Source of the DNA: CALMZN01 sp964443785
GTDB taxonomy: Bacteria > Patescibacteriota > Patescibacteriia > UBA1558 > GWA2-36-10
Direction of reading: 5' to 3'
Length of the DNA: 32,511 nucleotides
Assembly: GCA_964443785.1 (NCBI GenBank)
Contig: CAYUER010000009.1
Location: forward strand, 1 to 32,511
Both the position numbers and the translations under genes were made by a program. This document shows positions 1 through 6,925 of this stretch, piece after piece; position 1 is the stretch's first letter, and every line of letters begins with the position of its first letter. A model generated the notes under the pieces. It was not told where the DNA came from, searched no databases, and worked only from the letters and a program-made list of their open reading frames with translations.

Positions 1-36
1 AAAAAGCTAAAAATATAAAAAATTAAATTATAATTT

Positions 37-432
37 ATGAACTATCAAAAAAACATTTTAGACACCACTAAAGAGAACAGTAATTTTCGCACGGTCCTAT
101 TTACTGGCCAAAAAAGCCAACTGGTAGTCATGGATATCAAGCCTGGTGAAGAAGTGGGCCTAGAAACACACGATCATGTGGAGCAGACCTTATTTTTTTT
201 GTCTGGTCATGGCAAGGCCTTGCTCAATGGCGTAGAAACAGTAGTCGGCGCTGGCGATGTAGTAGTGGTCACTCCAGGCACAGAGCACAATTTTATCAAT
301 ACTGGATCAGAATCACTCAAAATTTATACCATCTATGCCCCAGCCAATCACATTGATGGACGTATTCATAAGACCATGCAGGATGCTATGGCTGACGATG
401 AAGATGAAGAATTTGGTCACCAAGTACAATAA
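37..432 (+). CDS. Small single-domain cupin protein
   Basis: A 131-residue single-domain beta-barrel protein of the cupin_2 type. The first cupin motif is at residues 41-59, with candidate metal ligands H45, H47 and E49/Q50. The second runs over residues 71-88 with H84 (PGTEHNF) as the fourth ligand. The C-terminal part, with YTIYAPANH near residues 96-104 and an acidic tail, matches a widespread subfamily of small mannose-6-phosphate-isomerase-like cupins whose substrate is unknown. The protein is full length for that subfamily. The ATG at 37 follows an AT-rich stretch with TATAAT at 29-34 and no Shine-Dalgarno sequence. Its stop overlaps the ATG of the Nudix gene by one base (TAATG), so the two are translationally coupled. 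The function is not established; a sugar or small-acid binding or isomerising role is only a family-level guess. Confidence 0.85.
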   Translation: MNYQKNILDTTKENSNFRTVLFTGQKSQLVVMDIKPGEEVGLETHDHVEQTLFFLSGHGKALLNGVETVVGAGDVVVVTPGTEHNFINTGSESLKIYTIYAPANHIDGRIHKTMQDAMADDEDEEFGHQVQ

Positions 433-887
433 TGATTCTGGCAGCCACGACATTTATCATCAAAGATAACAAAATTTTACTCGGCTTTAAAAAGCGTGGT
501 TTTGGCATGAACAAGTGGAATACTTTTGGTGGCAAGCTAGATCAAGGGGAGACTTATGAAGAAGCTGCTAAAAGAGAAGTTTTTGAGGAATGCGAGTTGA
601 ATGTTTTTTCACTTGAAGAAAAAGCTGTTATAAATTTTTCTTGGACAAACAACAATGATAAATTTGAAGTTCATGCATTTCAAACTCTTCAATTTGATGG
701 TCAGCCCGTAGAAAGCGAAGAGATGCTACCGCAGTGGTTTGATCTAGATAAAATACCCTACAAAAAAATGTGGCCAGATAATCAACTCTGGTGGCCAATA
801 GTTTTGCAAGGTGACAAGATAAAAGCAAATTTTGTTTACGGCCCCAAAGATAAATTAGTAGAATACAACATAGAGTCAATCAAATAA
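432..887 (+). CDS. MTH1-like Nudix hydrolase (oxidised purine nucleotide pyrophosphatase)
   Basis: A 151-residue Nudix protein. The Nudix box starts at G34, with E40, R48-E49 and E52-E53 in the Mg2+-binding pattern; the usual glycine near its end is E55. The rest resembles human MTH1 (NUDT1) as I recall it: a KKRGFG loop at 20-25, N30 in the position of MTH1 Asn33, VES-EM near 93-98, and W114-P115-D116-N117 in place of MTH1 WPDD, where the aspartates read the oxidised base. This suggests it hydrolyses 8-oxo-dGTP or 2-hydroxy-dATP type nucleotides and so sanitises the nucleotide pool. The second base-reading aspartate is Asn here, so specificity may differ. Translation is coupled to the upstream cupin by a one-base overlap, and the next gene starts 9 nt downstream. 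The Nudix hydrolase call is secure; the exact substrate is inferred. Confidence 0.9.
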   Translation: MILAATTFIIKDNKILLGFKKRGFGMNKWNTFGGKLDQGETYEEAAKREVFEECELNVFSLEEKAVINFSWTNNNDKFEVHAFQTLQFDGQPVESEEMLPQWFDLDKIPYKKMWPDNQLWWPIVLQGDKIKANFVYGPKDKLVEYNIESIK

Positions 888-896
888 GTCAAAAAT

Positions 897-2411
897 ATGA
901 AACAAGTTTACAAAGATTATTACTGGTATCGTTTTTTAGAGATTATCCCTGGATTTTTAGTCTGGGTGACATTTTTGGTAGCTATACTTCTTTCTTTCTT
1001 TGCGCCACTTTGGGGTATATATTTTATCATAGCTTTTGATCTATATTGGGTCTTGCGCTTGACCTACATGTGGATACACTTGATGAATTCTTGGGCCAAA
1101 TACCGTCAAGCTATCAAGACAGATTGGTGGCAGTTGTTGGCTACTACACAAAAAAATTGGTCCGAGTATTATCATGTGATATTTTTGCCGACAGCTGGTG
1201 AACCCCAAGAAATAGTAGAAACTACTTTTTATAATCTTACCCAAGTAAAATACGATACCAAAAAATTTATTGTTGTCTTGGCTGGTGAGGGTCGTTTTCA
1301 AGAACAATTCCAACCCATTGCTGATTATATCAGTGAAAAATATGCCTCGTATTTTCACCAAATTATTGTGACTGCTCACCCTGACAATCTCCAAGGTGAT
1401 GTCATTGGCAAAGGATCAAATCTTTACTATAGCGGAGGAGAGGTAAAAAAATATATTGATGCCAATAATTTTGACTACAAAAAAATCATAGTTTCCACCT
1501 TTGATATCGATACAGTCACTCACCCTCATTATTTTGCCTATTTGACCAACAAATTTATCACCCATCCTGATCCCTATCATGCTAGTTTTCAACCAATGGC
1601 TTTTTACCATAACAATGTTTGGGAGTCGGATATTATCACTAGAGTGGTCGCCAACTCTACTACTTTTTGGCTGCTGACTGAGCTGGCTAGACCTAGTCGC
1701 TTGTTTACTTTTTCTTCGCATAGCATGAGCTGGCAAGCTTTGGTGGATATTGGTTTTTGGCAAAATAATATTGTCACCGAAGATTCGAGGATTTTTTTGC
1801 AATGCTTGATTCACTACGATGGTGATTATCGAGTAGAGCCCATGCACATACCAGTCTCCATGAATACTGTCTATGTCGGACATTTTTGGCGTAGTATCAA
1901 AAATCAATACAAACAAATGCGCCGTTGGGCCTATGGAGTAGAGCATTTTCCCTACATGGTCTGGCATTTTCAACGCAACAAAAAAATACACTGGACCGTC
2001 AAATTGCGCTATATTTGGAATCAGACAGAAGGTGTTTATTCTTGGGCCACTGCACCAGTCTTGATCACTCTGATGGGTTGGTTGCCACTCAAAATAGCCG
2101 AATACCAGTCTTTGACCACTGTGGCAGCCCAAAATGCTCCTTTTATCATGGAAAATTTGATGCGCGCTGGTATGCTGAGTATTGCCACCATTGCCTTGAT
2201 GAGCGTCATTATCTTGCCACCCATGCCTATACATCTCAAAAGTAAAATGTGGTCAAAATATTATCGTTATTTGATGATGGCTCTGCAGTGGTTTATCATT
2301 CCTTTTAGTATGATACTTTTTGGCTCACTACCAGCTATTGATGCACAAACTAGACTAATGCTCGGCAAGTACATGGGTTTTTGGGTGACTGAAAAAAAAT
2401 TAAAAAAATAA
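897..2411 (+). CDS. Membrane-anchored processive-type GT2 glycosyltransferase
   Basis: A 504-residue membrane glycosyltransferase. Two hydrophobic segments lie at residues 15-60, a cytosolic GT-A domain at about 90-350, and further membrane segments at about 380-490. GT2 signatures are visible: DxD-like F-D-I-D at 202-205, the T-E-D acid motif at 294-296, and QMRRW at 340-344, the QxxRW motif of cellulose, hyaluronan and other processive synthases. It probably extends or transfers a surface polysaccharide at the membrane from a nucleotide-sugar donor; donor and product cannot be told. It starts 9 nt after the Nudix gene with no Shine-Dalgarno sequence, so it is likely in that operon. An antisense open frame of 272 codons at 1416-2234 is a mirror of this gene and has no signature of its own. 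Confidence 0.88.
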   Translation: MKQVYKDYYWYRFLEIIPGFLVWVTFLVAILLSFFAPLWGIYFIIAFDLYWVLRLTYMWIHLMNSWAKYRQAIKTDWWQLLATTQKNWSEYYHVIFLPTAGEPQEIVETTFYNLTQVKYDTKKFIVVLAGEGRFQEQFQPIADYISEKYASYFHQIIVTAHPDNLQGDVIGKGSNLYYSGGEVKKYIDANNFDYKKIIVSTFDIDTVTHPHYFAYLTNKFITHPDPYHASFQPMAFYHNNVWESDIITRVVANSTTFWLLTELARPSRLFTFSSHSMSWQALVDIGFWQNNIVTEDSRIFLQCLIHYDGDYRVEPMHIPVSMNTVYVGHFWRSIKNQYKQMRRWAYGVEHFPYMVWHFQRNKKIHWTVKLRYIWNQTEGVYSWATAPVLITLMGWLPLKIAEYQSLTTVAAQNAPFIMENLMRAGMLSIATIALMSVIILPPMPIHLKSKMWSKYYRYLMMALQWFIIPFSMILFGSLPAIDAQTRLMLGKYMGFWVTEKKLKK

Positions 2412-2425
2412 TCTAAAAATGTATT

Positions 2426-2453
2426 CACCATGTTAAATAAAATTTAAACGGTG
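2426..2453. other. Intergenic imperfect hairpin between GT2 and S41 genes
   Basis: CACC (2426-2429) pairs with GGTG (2450-2453), and GTTAAAT (2432-2438) pairs with ATTTAAAC (2442-2449) apart from one bulged A. The loop is three A. No U-tract follows on the plus strand, so this is not a standard terminator; it could be a processing or transcript-end structure. The rest of the 77-base gap is AT-rich, with a possible -10 (TATAAA, 2479-2484) just before the S41 start but no convincing -35. Confidence 0.4.
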
Positions 2454-2488
2454 CACATAAATTATTAAATAAATAAAATATAAATAAT

Positions 2489-4078
2489 ATGAATAATGTC
2501 TATAATTTAAGAAAAAATTTATTTAACAGGTTGAAAAAAATAATATTTATTTCTTTTTTATTTATATTTTTACCACTAGTAAGTGCTCAAGCTAATAGTG
2601 TAAAAATAATCGATGGTCGTTTTATTGATCGCTATTTGGGTAGCTTTATTTTGGAAGATAATATTTTTAATGAAAAAGTGTGGTATCTGGAGCCAAGCAG
2701 TAAAGAAAGATACCCCGTAGATAGTAGCTCAGATCTACAAACAATCATCGATAAATTTTCTAAAACAGTTTCTTCTACTGTTCTCAAAAAAATACCCTTG
2801 GCCACTGAGCAAAAATACGCTGATTATAATCTAGCCAAAAAATACAGCGGACAATTTTTGTTTGAAAAAAATAAAAAAAATGAAATTTGGTACGTCAACC
2901 CCTTGGATCTCAATCGTTATAAAATCAGCATAGATAGTGACGGCTTCGAGCTGAGCAATGAATTAGCAATCACTTTAGCCCCAGAAAAAATCAATGCTTT
3001 AAGCATTGCCAAAGATGTGGCATTAAAAGAAGATGAGAATGCTATTAATTTTCAACAATACAATGAATTGCGTGGTATATTGGCAGACAATTATTATAAG
3101 CCAGAAAAAATCAATGACCAAAAGTTATTTTACGGATCTTTGATTGGTCTGGCTGAGTCTTTGGACGATCCTTATACTCAATTTTTTACGCCCAGCAAAA
3201 AAACTCAATTTGACAATAGCATCGAGGGCTCGGTAGAGGGAATCGGCGCTATGGTTGATATCAAAAACAATATCTTTACTATTGTCACCCCCTTGATCGA
3301 CTCACCAGCTTTCAAAGCCGGACTAGAGCCGAATGACCAAGTGCTGGAAATAGATGATTTGAGTATTCGTAATTTTTCTTTGGATAAAAGTATTAGTCTC
3401 ATCAAAGGACCAAAAGGTAGTGTGGTCAAACTCAAAATATACCGCCCCATCACTGAAGCGACATTTGAAGTAAAAATTATTAGAGAAAAAATAGTTATCC
3501 CTAATGTGACAGCCAAAAAATTGGAAAATAATATAGTTTATTTTAGTATCAGTAGTTTTTCTCCCAATATGCTCTCAGAGTTTAACAATTTGCGCCAGCA
3601 AAATATCGACAATAATACTAGAGGGATTATCATTGATTTACGAAACAATCCCGGTGGTTACACTGATGCAGCTCTAGCTCTTATCGATGTCTGGCTTGCT
3701 CCTGATGCTTTGGTTTTACAAGAAAATTTTCGCTCGCACACAGAAAAATACTATACCCGTACCAATGAAAAATTAAATATACCAACTATTGTCCTGATCA
3801 ATGGTAGCACCGCTTCGGCTGCTGAGATTTTTTCCGCTGCTCTCAAAGAAAATAACCAAGCAAAATTAGTTGGTGAAACTAGCTATGGCAAGGGGACAGG
3901 GCAGATGCTCCAAAATTTTGCTGATGGCTCAGCCATCAAATATACCTACTTTGAGTGGCTCACTGGTCTGGGCAACTCAGTAGAAAATAGGGGTATCAGG
4001 CCAGACATAGAGGTCAAAAATGACCCAAACACCAAAATTGATGAGCCACTGATCAAAGCTTTACAATTATTAAAATAA
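2489..4078 (+). CDS. S41 carboxy-terminal processing peptidase with two N-terminal W-Y repeats
   Basis: A 529-residue exported serine peptidase of the CtpA/Prc family. An N-terminal hydrophobic segment (about 15-34) ends in a probable signal-peptide site (VSAQA). Two related repeats follow: around 43-77 (KVWYLEP at 63-69) and around 114-147 (EIWYVNP at 132-138). These resemble a W-Y-x-x-P repeat seen in many Patescibacteria secreted proteins. A PDZ domain spans about 245-330, with the S41 core at about 345-515. The catalytic Ser/Lys dyad is S443 (STASAAE) and K468 (SYGKGTG). The protease probably cleaves or trims envelope proteins at their C termini, with the repeats likely acting in surface or wall attachment. 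It follows the GT2 gene by 77 bases and precedes a small gene by 5 bases. It is intact and full length; target proteins are unknown. Confidence 0.92.
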   Translation: MNNVYNLRKNLFNRLKKIIFISFLFIFLPLVSAQANSVKIIDGRFIDRYLGSFILEDNIFNEKVWYLEPSSKERYPVDSSSDLQTIIDKFSKTVSSTVLKKIPLATEQKYADYNLAKKYSGQFLFEKNKKNEIWYVNPLDLNRYKISIDSDGFELSNELAITLAPEKINALSIAKDVALKEDENAINFQQYNELRGILADNYYKPEKINDQKLFYGSLIGLAESLDDPYTQFFTPSKKTQFDNSIEGSVEGIGAMVDIKNNIFTIVTPLIDSPAFKAGLEPNDQVLEIDDLSIRNFSLDKSISLIKGPKGSVVKLKIYRPITEATFEVKIIREKIVIPNVTAKKLENNIVYFSISSFSPNMLSEFNNLRQQNIDNNTRGIIIDLRNNPGGYTDAALALIDVWLAPDALVLQENFRSHTEKYYTRTNEKLNIPTIVLINGSTASAAEIFSAALKENNQAKLVGETSYGKGTGQMLQNFADGSAIKYTYFEWLTGLGNSVENRGIRPDIEVKNDPNTKIDEPLIKALQLLK

Positions 4079-4083
4079 ACAAT

Positions 4084-4407
4084 ATGAACCCTTTTGAAAA
4101 ATTTTTCTCAAGCAAAAAAATAGAGGATGACGGGCCAGAAAAAATAGAAGAGACAAAAAACGATGAACAGGCCATCAAAAGTAGCCATGATTTCATGGAG
4201 GCTATTTACGCTGATCGACTCAGTGAAGCCGAGGCTTATCTGATACAAGAAAAAGATCAGCCATCACAAAGTGGGCATGATGATCACTGGCTACACAATA
4301 AATTGGCTATTTTGTTGGCTAAATATATCGAAAAAAAAGACGCGCCCGCTGTCGAGCGCCTCAATCAATTGTTGCCAGCTAATTACCAGCGTAAAATCTT
4401 AGAATAA
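4084..4407 (+). CDS. Small acidic helical protein, function unknown
   Basis: A 107-residue protein not recognised as any named family. The N-terminal third is charged and probably disordered (EDDGPEKIEETKNDE). Residues from about 35 onward look helical, with a YADRLSEAEAYL helix and a closing LNQLLPANY stretch, giving the feel of a short TPR-like helical hairpin. There is no signal peptide or membrane segment. It starts 5 nt after the S41 peptidase gene and is likely co-transcribed with it. Its stop lies 5 bases from the convergent fmt stop, leaving no room for a terminator between them. Being a coding gene is supported by its spacing and composition; the role is unknown. Confidence 0.7.
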   Translation: MNPFEKFFSSKKIEDDGPEKIEETKNDEQAIKSSHDFMEAIYADRLSEAEAYLIQEKDQPSQSGHDDHWLHNKLAILLAKYIEKKDAPAVERLNQLLPANYQRKILE

Positions 4408-4412
4408 ATATT

Positions 4413-5321
4413 TTATTTTTTGCGCAAACCTCTGACATAATCAGCGGCTGGCATTATTTTTTTACCAGCTGGCTGTAGCTCCAAAATTTCTATAGCTTGA
4501 CTAGCAGTACCGACAAAGAATTGATCGTGCTGTATTTCTATTTCCGCTGGTTTTAATTTTTTATCAGTAATTTTGGCTGTAAAAATTTTAATATCTATAC
4601 CGTTAAACTTGCTATAAGCCGATGGCCAAGGATTGTAAGCTCTTATTTTATTGATAATCACCTCAGCTGAATCTGCCCAATTTATCAAGCCGTCTTCTTT
4701 TTGGATCAAATGACAAATAGTAGCTTGGCTATCATCTTGCGCTACTGGTTGCAGCTTTTCAGCCAAATAATCAAAGATAATTTTTTGTAATAAATCAGCA
4801 CCACTGCGGCTGAGTTTTTCACTCAGGGTAGAAAAATTATCTTCATCAGCAATAGACACTTCTTCTTGGGCCAAAATCGGACCATGATCCATCTGATTAT
4901 CTAGCTGCATGATGGTGACAGCTGTATTTTTTTGGCCAGTCAAAAGAGCTGACTGGATAGGCGATGGTCCACGAAATTTTGGTAATTTGGAGGGGTGTAA
5001 ATTGATAGCAGCTAGCTCTGATAAATCCAAAACATCTTGCTTTATTAGCTTACCATAAGCAACAATCACAAAAGTAGCTGGTAAGTATTTTTTTATAGCT
5101 GCTAAAAAATCTTGGTCCAATTTTGCAAAATCTAAAACCGGAACCTTGTGTTCTAAGGCCCAAGTTTTCACTGGACTATCGACTACTTGGCGACCACGAC
5201 CAGCTGGTTGGCTAGCTCTAGTGACCACAGCGTTTAACAATCCTAATTTGTGTAGTGCTTCCAAACTGGGCAAGGCAAACAGAGGAGTGCCCCAAAAAAT
5301 TATTTTTTTATTGGTAGACAT
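4413..5321 (-). CDS. fmt: Methionyl-tRNA formyltransferase
   Basis: A 302-residue enzyme that formylates Met-tRNAfMet with 10-formyl-tetrahydrofolate to make the initiator tRNA. The formyltransferase fold is shown by an N-terminal IIFWGTP strand-turn, and catalytic residues of the GART family are in place: N107 and H109 (INLHPS) and D145 (QMDHGPIL). The KFRGPSP loop follows the HPS motif. The C-terminal OB-like domain (about 205-300) is present, and the length is close to the usual 310. The ATG overlaps the def stop by one base (TAATG), a classic def-fmt pair and translational coupling. It converges on the small gene at 4084-4407. Confidence 0.97.
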   Translation of the reverse strand: MSTNKKIIFWGTPLFALPSLEALHKLGLLNAVVTRASQPAGRGRQVVDSPVKTWALEHKVPVLDFAKLDQDFLAAIKKYLPATFVIVAYGKLIKQDVLDLSELAAINLHPSKLPKFRGPSPIQSALLTGQKNTAVTIMQLDNQMDHGPILAQEEVSIADEDNFSTLSEKLSRSGADLLQKIIFDYLAEKLQPVAQDDSQATICHLIQKEDGLINWADSAEVIINKIRAYNPWPSAYSKFNGIDIKIFTAKITDKKLKPAEIEIQHDQFFVGTASQAIEILELQPAGKKIMPAADYVRGLRKK

Positions 5322-5803
5322 TATGGTTTCAAGCTATCTAAAATATCTTGGCCTTTAGTGATTTCTTCTGCGCGATCAATAAATAAAATGCCATCCAGAT
5401 GGTCTAGCTCGTGTTGCAAAACAATGGCCTCTAGACCACTGAGCTTTTTTTTATGAACATCACCATTGATATCTTGATATTTGACGTGAATTTTTTTGGC
5501 CCTTCTGACCAAGCCAAATATCTGTGGCAAAGAAAGGCAGCCTTCTTCACCTAGGCTTTTATCTTTGGAAAAAAAACTAATCTCCGGATTGATATAAACA
5601 TCGTAGCTTTTACCGTCATTTTTACCAATGACCAGCAATCTCTGACTCAAAGCTACTTGAGGCGCAGCCAAACCAATGCCATCATCTTGATACATTGCCT
5701 CGACCATATCCAAAACTATTTTTTTGAGCTCAGCATCAAAAACCGCAACTTTTTTGGCGGTTCGACGTAAAAATGGATCAGGATATTTAATAATTTTAAA
5801 CAT
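5321..5803 (-). CDS. def: Peptide deformylase
   Basis: A 160-residue metalloenzyme that removes the formyl group from nascent proteins. All three family motifs are present: GIGLAAPQ (42-49), EGCLS (87-91, metal-ligand C89) and QHELDH (130-135, ligands H131 and H135, with E132 as catalytic base). It is the first gene of the def-fmt pair. The ATG is chosen because a TTGACA-N17-TATACT promoter ends 7 nt before it, predicting a leaderless or nearly leaderless mRNA. No Shine-Dalgarno sequence exists. The gene is divergent from the small gene at 5868. Confidence 0.97.
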   Translation of the reverse strand: MFKIIKYPDPFLRRTAKKVAVFDAELKKIVLDMVEAMYQDDGIGLAAPQVALSQRLLVIGKNDGKSYDVYINPEISFFSKDKSLGEEGCLSLPQIFGLVRRAKKIHVKYQDINGDVHKKKLSGLEAIVLQHELDHLDGILFIDRAEEITKGQDILDSLKP

Positions 5804-5810
5804 AAATTAT

Positions 5811-5839
5811 AGTATAACAATTTTATAACTTTTTGTCAA
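5811..5839 (-). promoter_or_regulatory. def promoter
   Basis: On the minus strand, a perfect -35 TTGACA (5839-5834) is followed after 17 nt by -10 TATACT (5816-5811). Seven bases then separate the -10 from the def ATG, so transcription should start at or within a base or two of the start codon. The -35 overlaps, on the opposite strand, the -35 of the divergent promoter. Confidence 0.8.
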
Positions 5840-5860
5840 ATAGATAAAATCTGCTATAAT
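5833..5860 (+). promoter_or_regulatory. Promoter of the small gene at 5868
   Basis: TTGTCA (5833-5838), a 16-nt spacer and TATAAT (5855-5860) preceded by an extended -10 TGC (5852-5854). The ATG at 5868 lies 7 nt after the -10, so the mRNA is probably leaderless. The -35 shares five bases with the def -35 on the other strand. Confidence 0.8.
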
Positions 5861-5867
5861 AAACTAC

Positions 5868-6128
5868 ATGGATTCAATACAGGATATATTTAAAAACAAG
5901 CAAAAGGTCAAAGCACCAGCCTATGCTTGGCAAGATATGGCCCTCAAAATCATCAATGAATTAGGGGTGCCAAATTTCAAGCGTAGCTCAGTCTTCAAGG
6001 TCTGCAAGGAGCTTGATCGCAACTTTGTAGAAAAATGTTTTGATGACACCAAAGAGCTAGCCAAGGGCCAGGATGCTTGGCGATATTTTTTCAAGCTCAC
6101 TAGCCAAAAAGAAAATAACCCTAAGTAA
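5868..6128 (+). CDS. Small conserved hypothetical protein
   Basis: An 86-residue soluble, mixed-charge, probably helical protein. The centre contains an AYAWQDMALKIINELG helix (about 18-33), then FKRSSVFKVCKEL (about 37-49) and a KGQDAWRYFFK segment near 66-76. I do not recognise a named family, although the pattern resembles small proteins I associate with Patescibacteria genomes. Two cysteines are too far apart for a typical zinc knuckle. It is a single-gene unit: its own strong promoter is upstream, and a terminator hairpin includes its last codons and stop. Divergence from def suggests shared control. Coding status is well supported; function is unknown. Confidence 0.8.
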   Translation: MDSIQDIFKNKQKVKAPAYAWQDMALKIINELGVPNFKRSSVFKVCKELDRNFVEKCFDDTKELAKGQDAWRYFFKLTSQKENNPK

Positions 6129-6140
6129 TAGGGTTATTTT
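6112..6140. terminator. Bidirectional terminator containing both convergent stop codons
   Basis: AAAATAACCCTA (6112-6123) pairs perfectly with TAGGGTTATTTT (6129-6140) around a 5-base loop. The upstream gene's TAA (6126-6128) sits in the loop, and the convergent gene's stop (6134-6136) sits in an arm. On the minus strand the hairpin is followed by a U-rich run (CTTTTT); on the plus strand it ends in TTTT. It probably terminates transcription from both sides. Confidence 0.85.
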
Positions 6141-6922
6141 ATTGCAAAGTTAACGACTAGATAGCCAATGCCAAAGGGGGCTTGATAGCTAAATTTTTCT
6201 GGTTCAAAATTTATATCCTTGATAATACCCATCAGTACTAGCAATGGCTTGAGGGCGCACTCTTTGGCTTCTTCAGCCAAAAATTTATCAAATTTGACTA
6301 GGGCGTCAAAATCTTTTTCTGCTAACAACTTGATAATTTTTTGATCAAACTCTTGGGCGCGGGGAGAGTAGCCAGCCGGAGAGTCCTGATGCAAACGATG
6401 TGATAGATCGCCAGCTGCAATAATGGCGACTCTTTTTGGATAGCTAGCTAATTGCTCTTTGATCAATTCACCAAATTTGACATGATCAGCATAATCCAAA
6501 TCTTTGGCGGGATGAATGACGCAAATTTGGCAATTTGGTAAATGGTTGGCTAGATAAAACAAAGGTACACCAGCACCATAATCAATCACTTGCTCGGCAC
6601 TTAAAATAATCGGCATCTCTGTTTCTGTTGCCTCTTTTATTTTATAACCAATAGCAATATCATTTTGAAATTCTAAATTGGTAATCAAATCACCGAATCT
6701 TTTAAAGTTGATATTTACTTTTGGTTGTTGGTTGATACTAAAGGAGCTTTGGTGTAGACTGTGTGATGAGATGACTAGCAAAACTTCTGGTTTGCGTGCA
6801 TACAATTCTGATTCCAAGCGTTGATAAGCCGCTTGGGTTTCTTTGAGATGATTGATATTGTCTTTGCCCACCTCAGGAATGAGTAGTGGTGGATGGGGGA
6901 CAAAGCAAGCATGAACTATCAT
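6134..6922 (-). CDS. LigB/MEMO-superfamily protein (class III extradiol dioxygenase-like)
   Basis: A 262-residue protein of the fold shared by LigB-type class III extradiol dioxygenases and MEMO. The N-terminal VHACFVPHPP gives H4 and H10 as candidate metal ligands. SSHS (52-55, H54) and AAGDLSHRL (169-177, H175) match the positions of the second ligand and the acid-base histidine. DYGAGVPLFYL (114-124) and the E-E-x-x-E-C segment (218-222) are like those of the AmmeMemoRadiSam-type protein. No AMMECR1 domain is fused to it. It starts 3 nt after the upstream secreted repeat protein and has no Shine-Dalgarno sequence. Whether it is a dioxygenase, a MEMO-like metal or redox protein, or something else cannot be told. 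Confidence 0.8.
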   Translation of the reverse strand: MIVHACFVPHPPLLIPEVGKDNINHLKETQAAYQRLESELYARKPEVLLVISSHSLHQSSFSINQQPKVNINFKRFGDLITNLEFQNDIAIGYKIKEATETEMPIILSAEQVIDYGAGVPLFYLANHLPNCQICVIHPAKDLDYADHVKFGELIKEQLASYPKRVAIIAAGDLSHRLHQDSPAGYSPRAQEFDQKIIKLLAEKDFDALVKFDKFLAEEAKECALKPLLVLMGIIKDINFEPEKFSYQAPFGIGYLVVNFAIK

Positions 6923-6925
6923 AAT

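Noticed and set aside
1416..2234. 272-codon open frame antisense to the GT2 gene
   Set aside because: It mirrors a well-supported gene with DxD, TED and QxxRW motifs, and its own product is rich in His, Gln and Ser with no recognisable domain.
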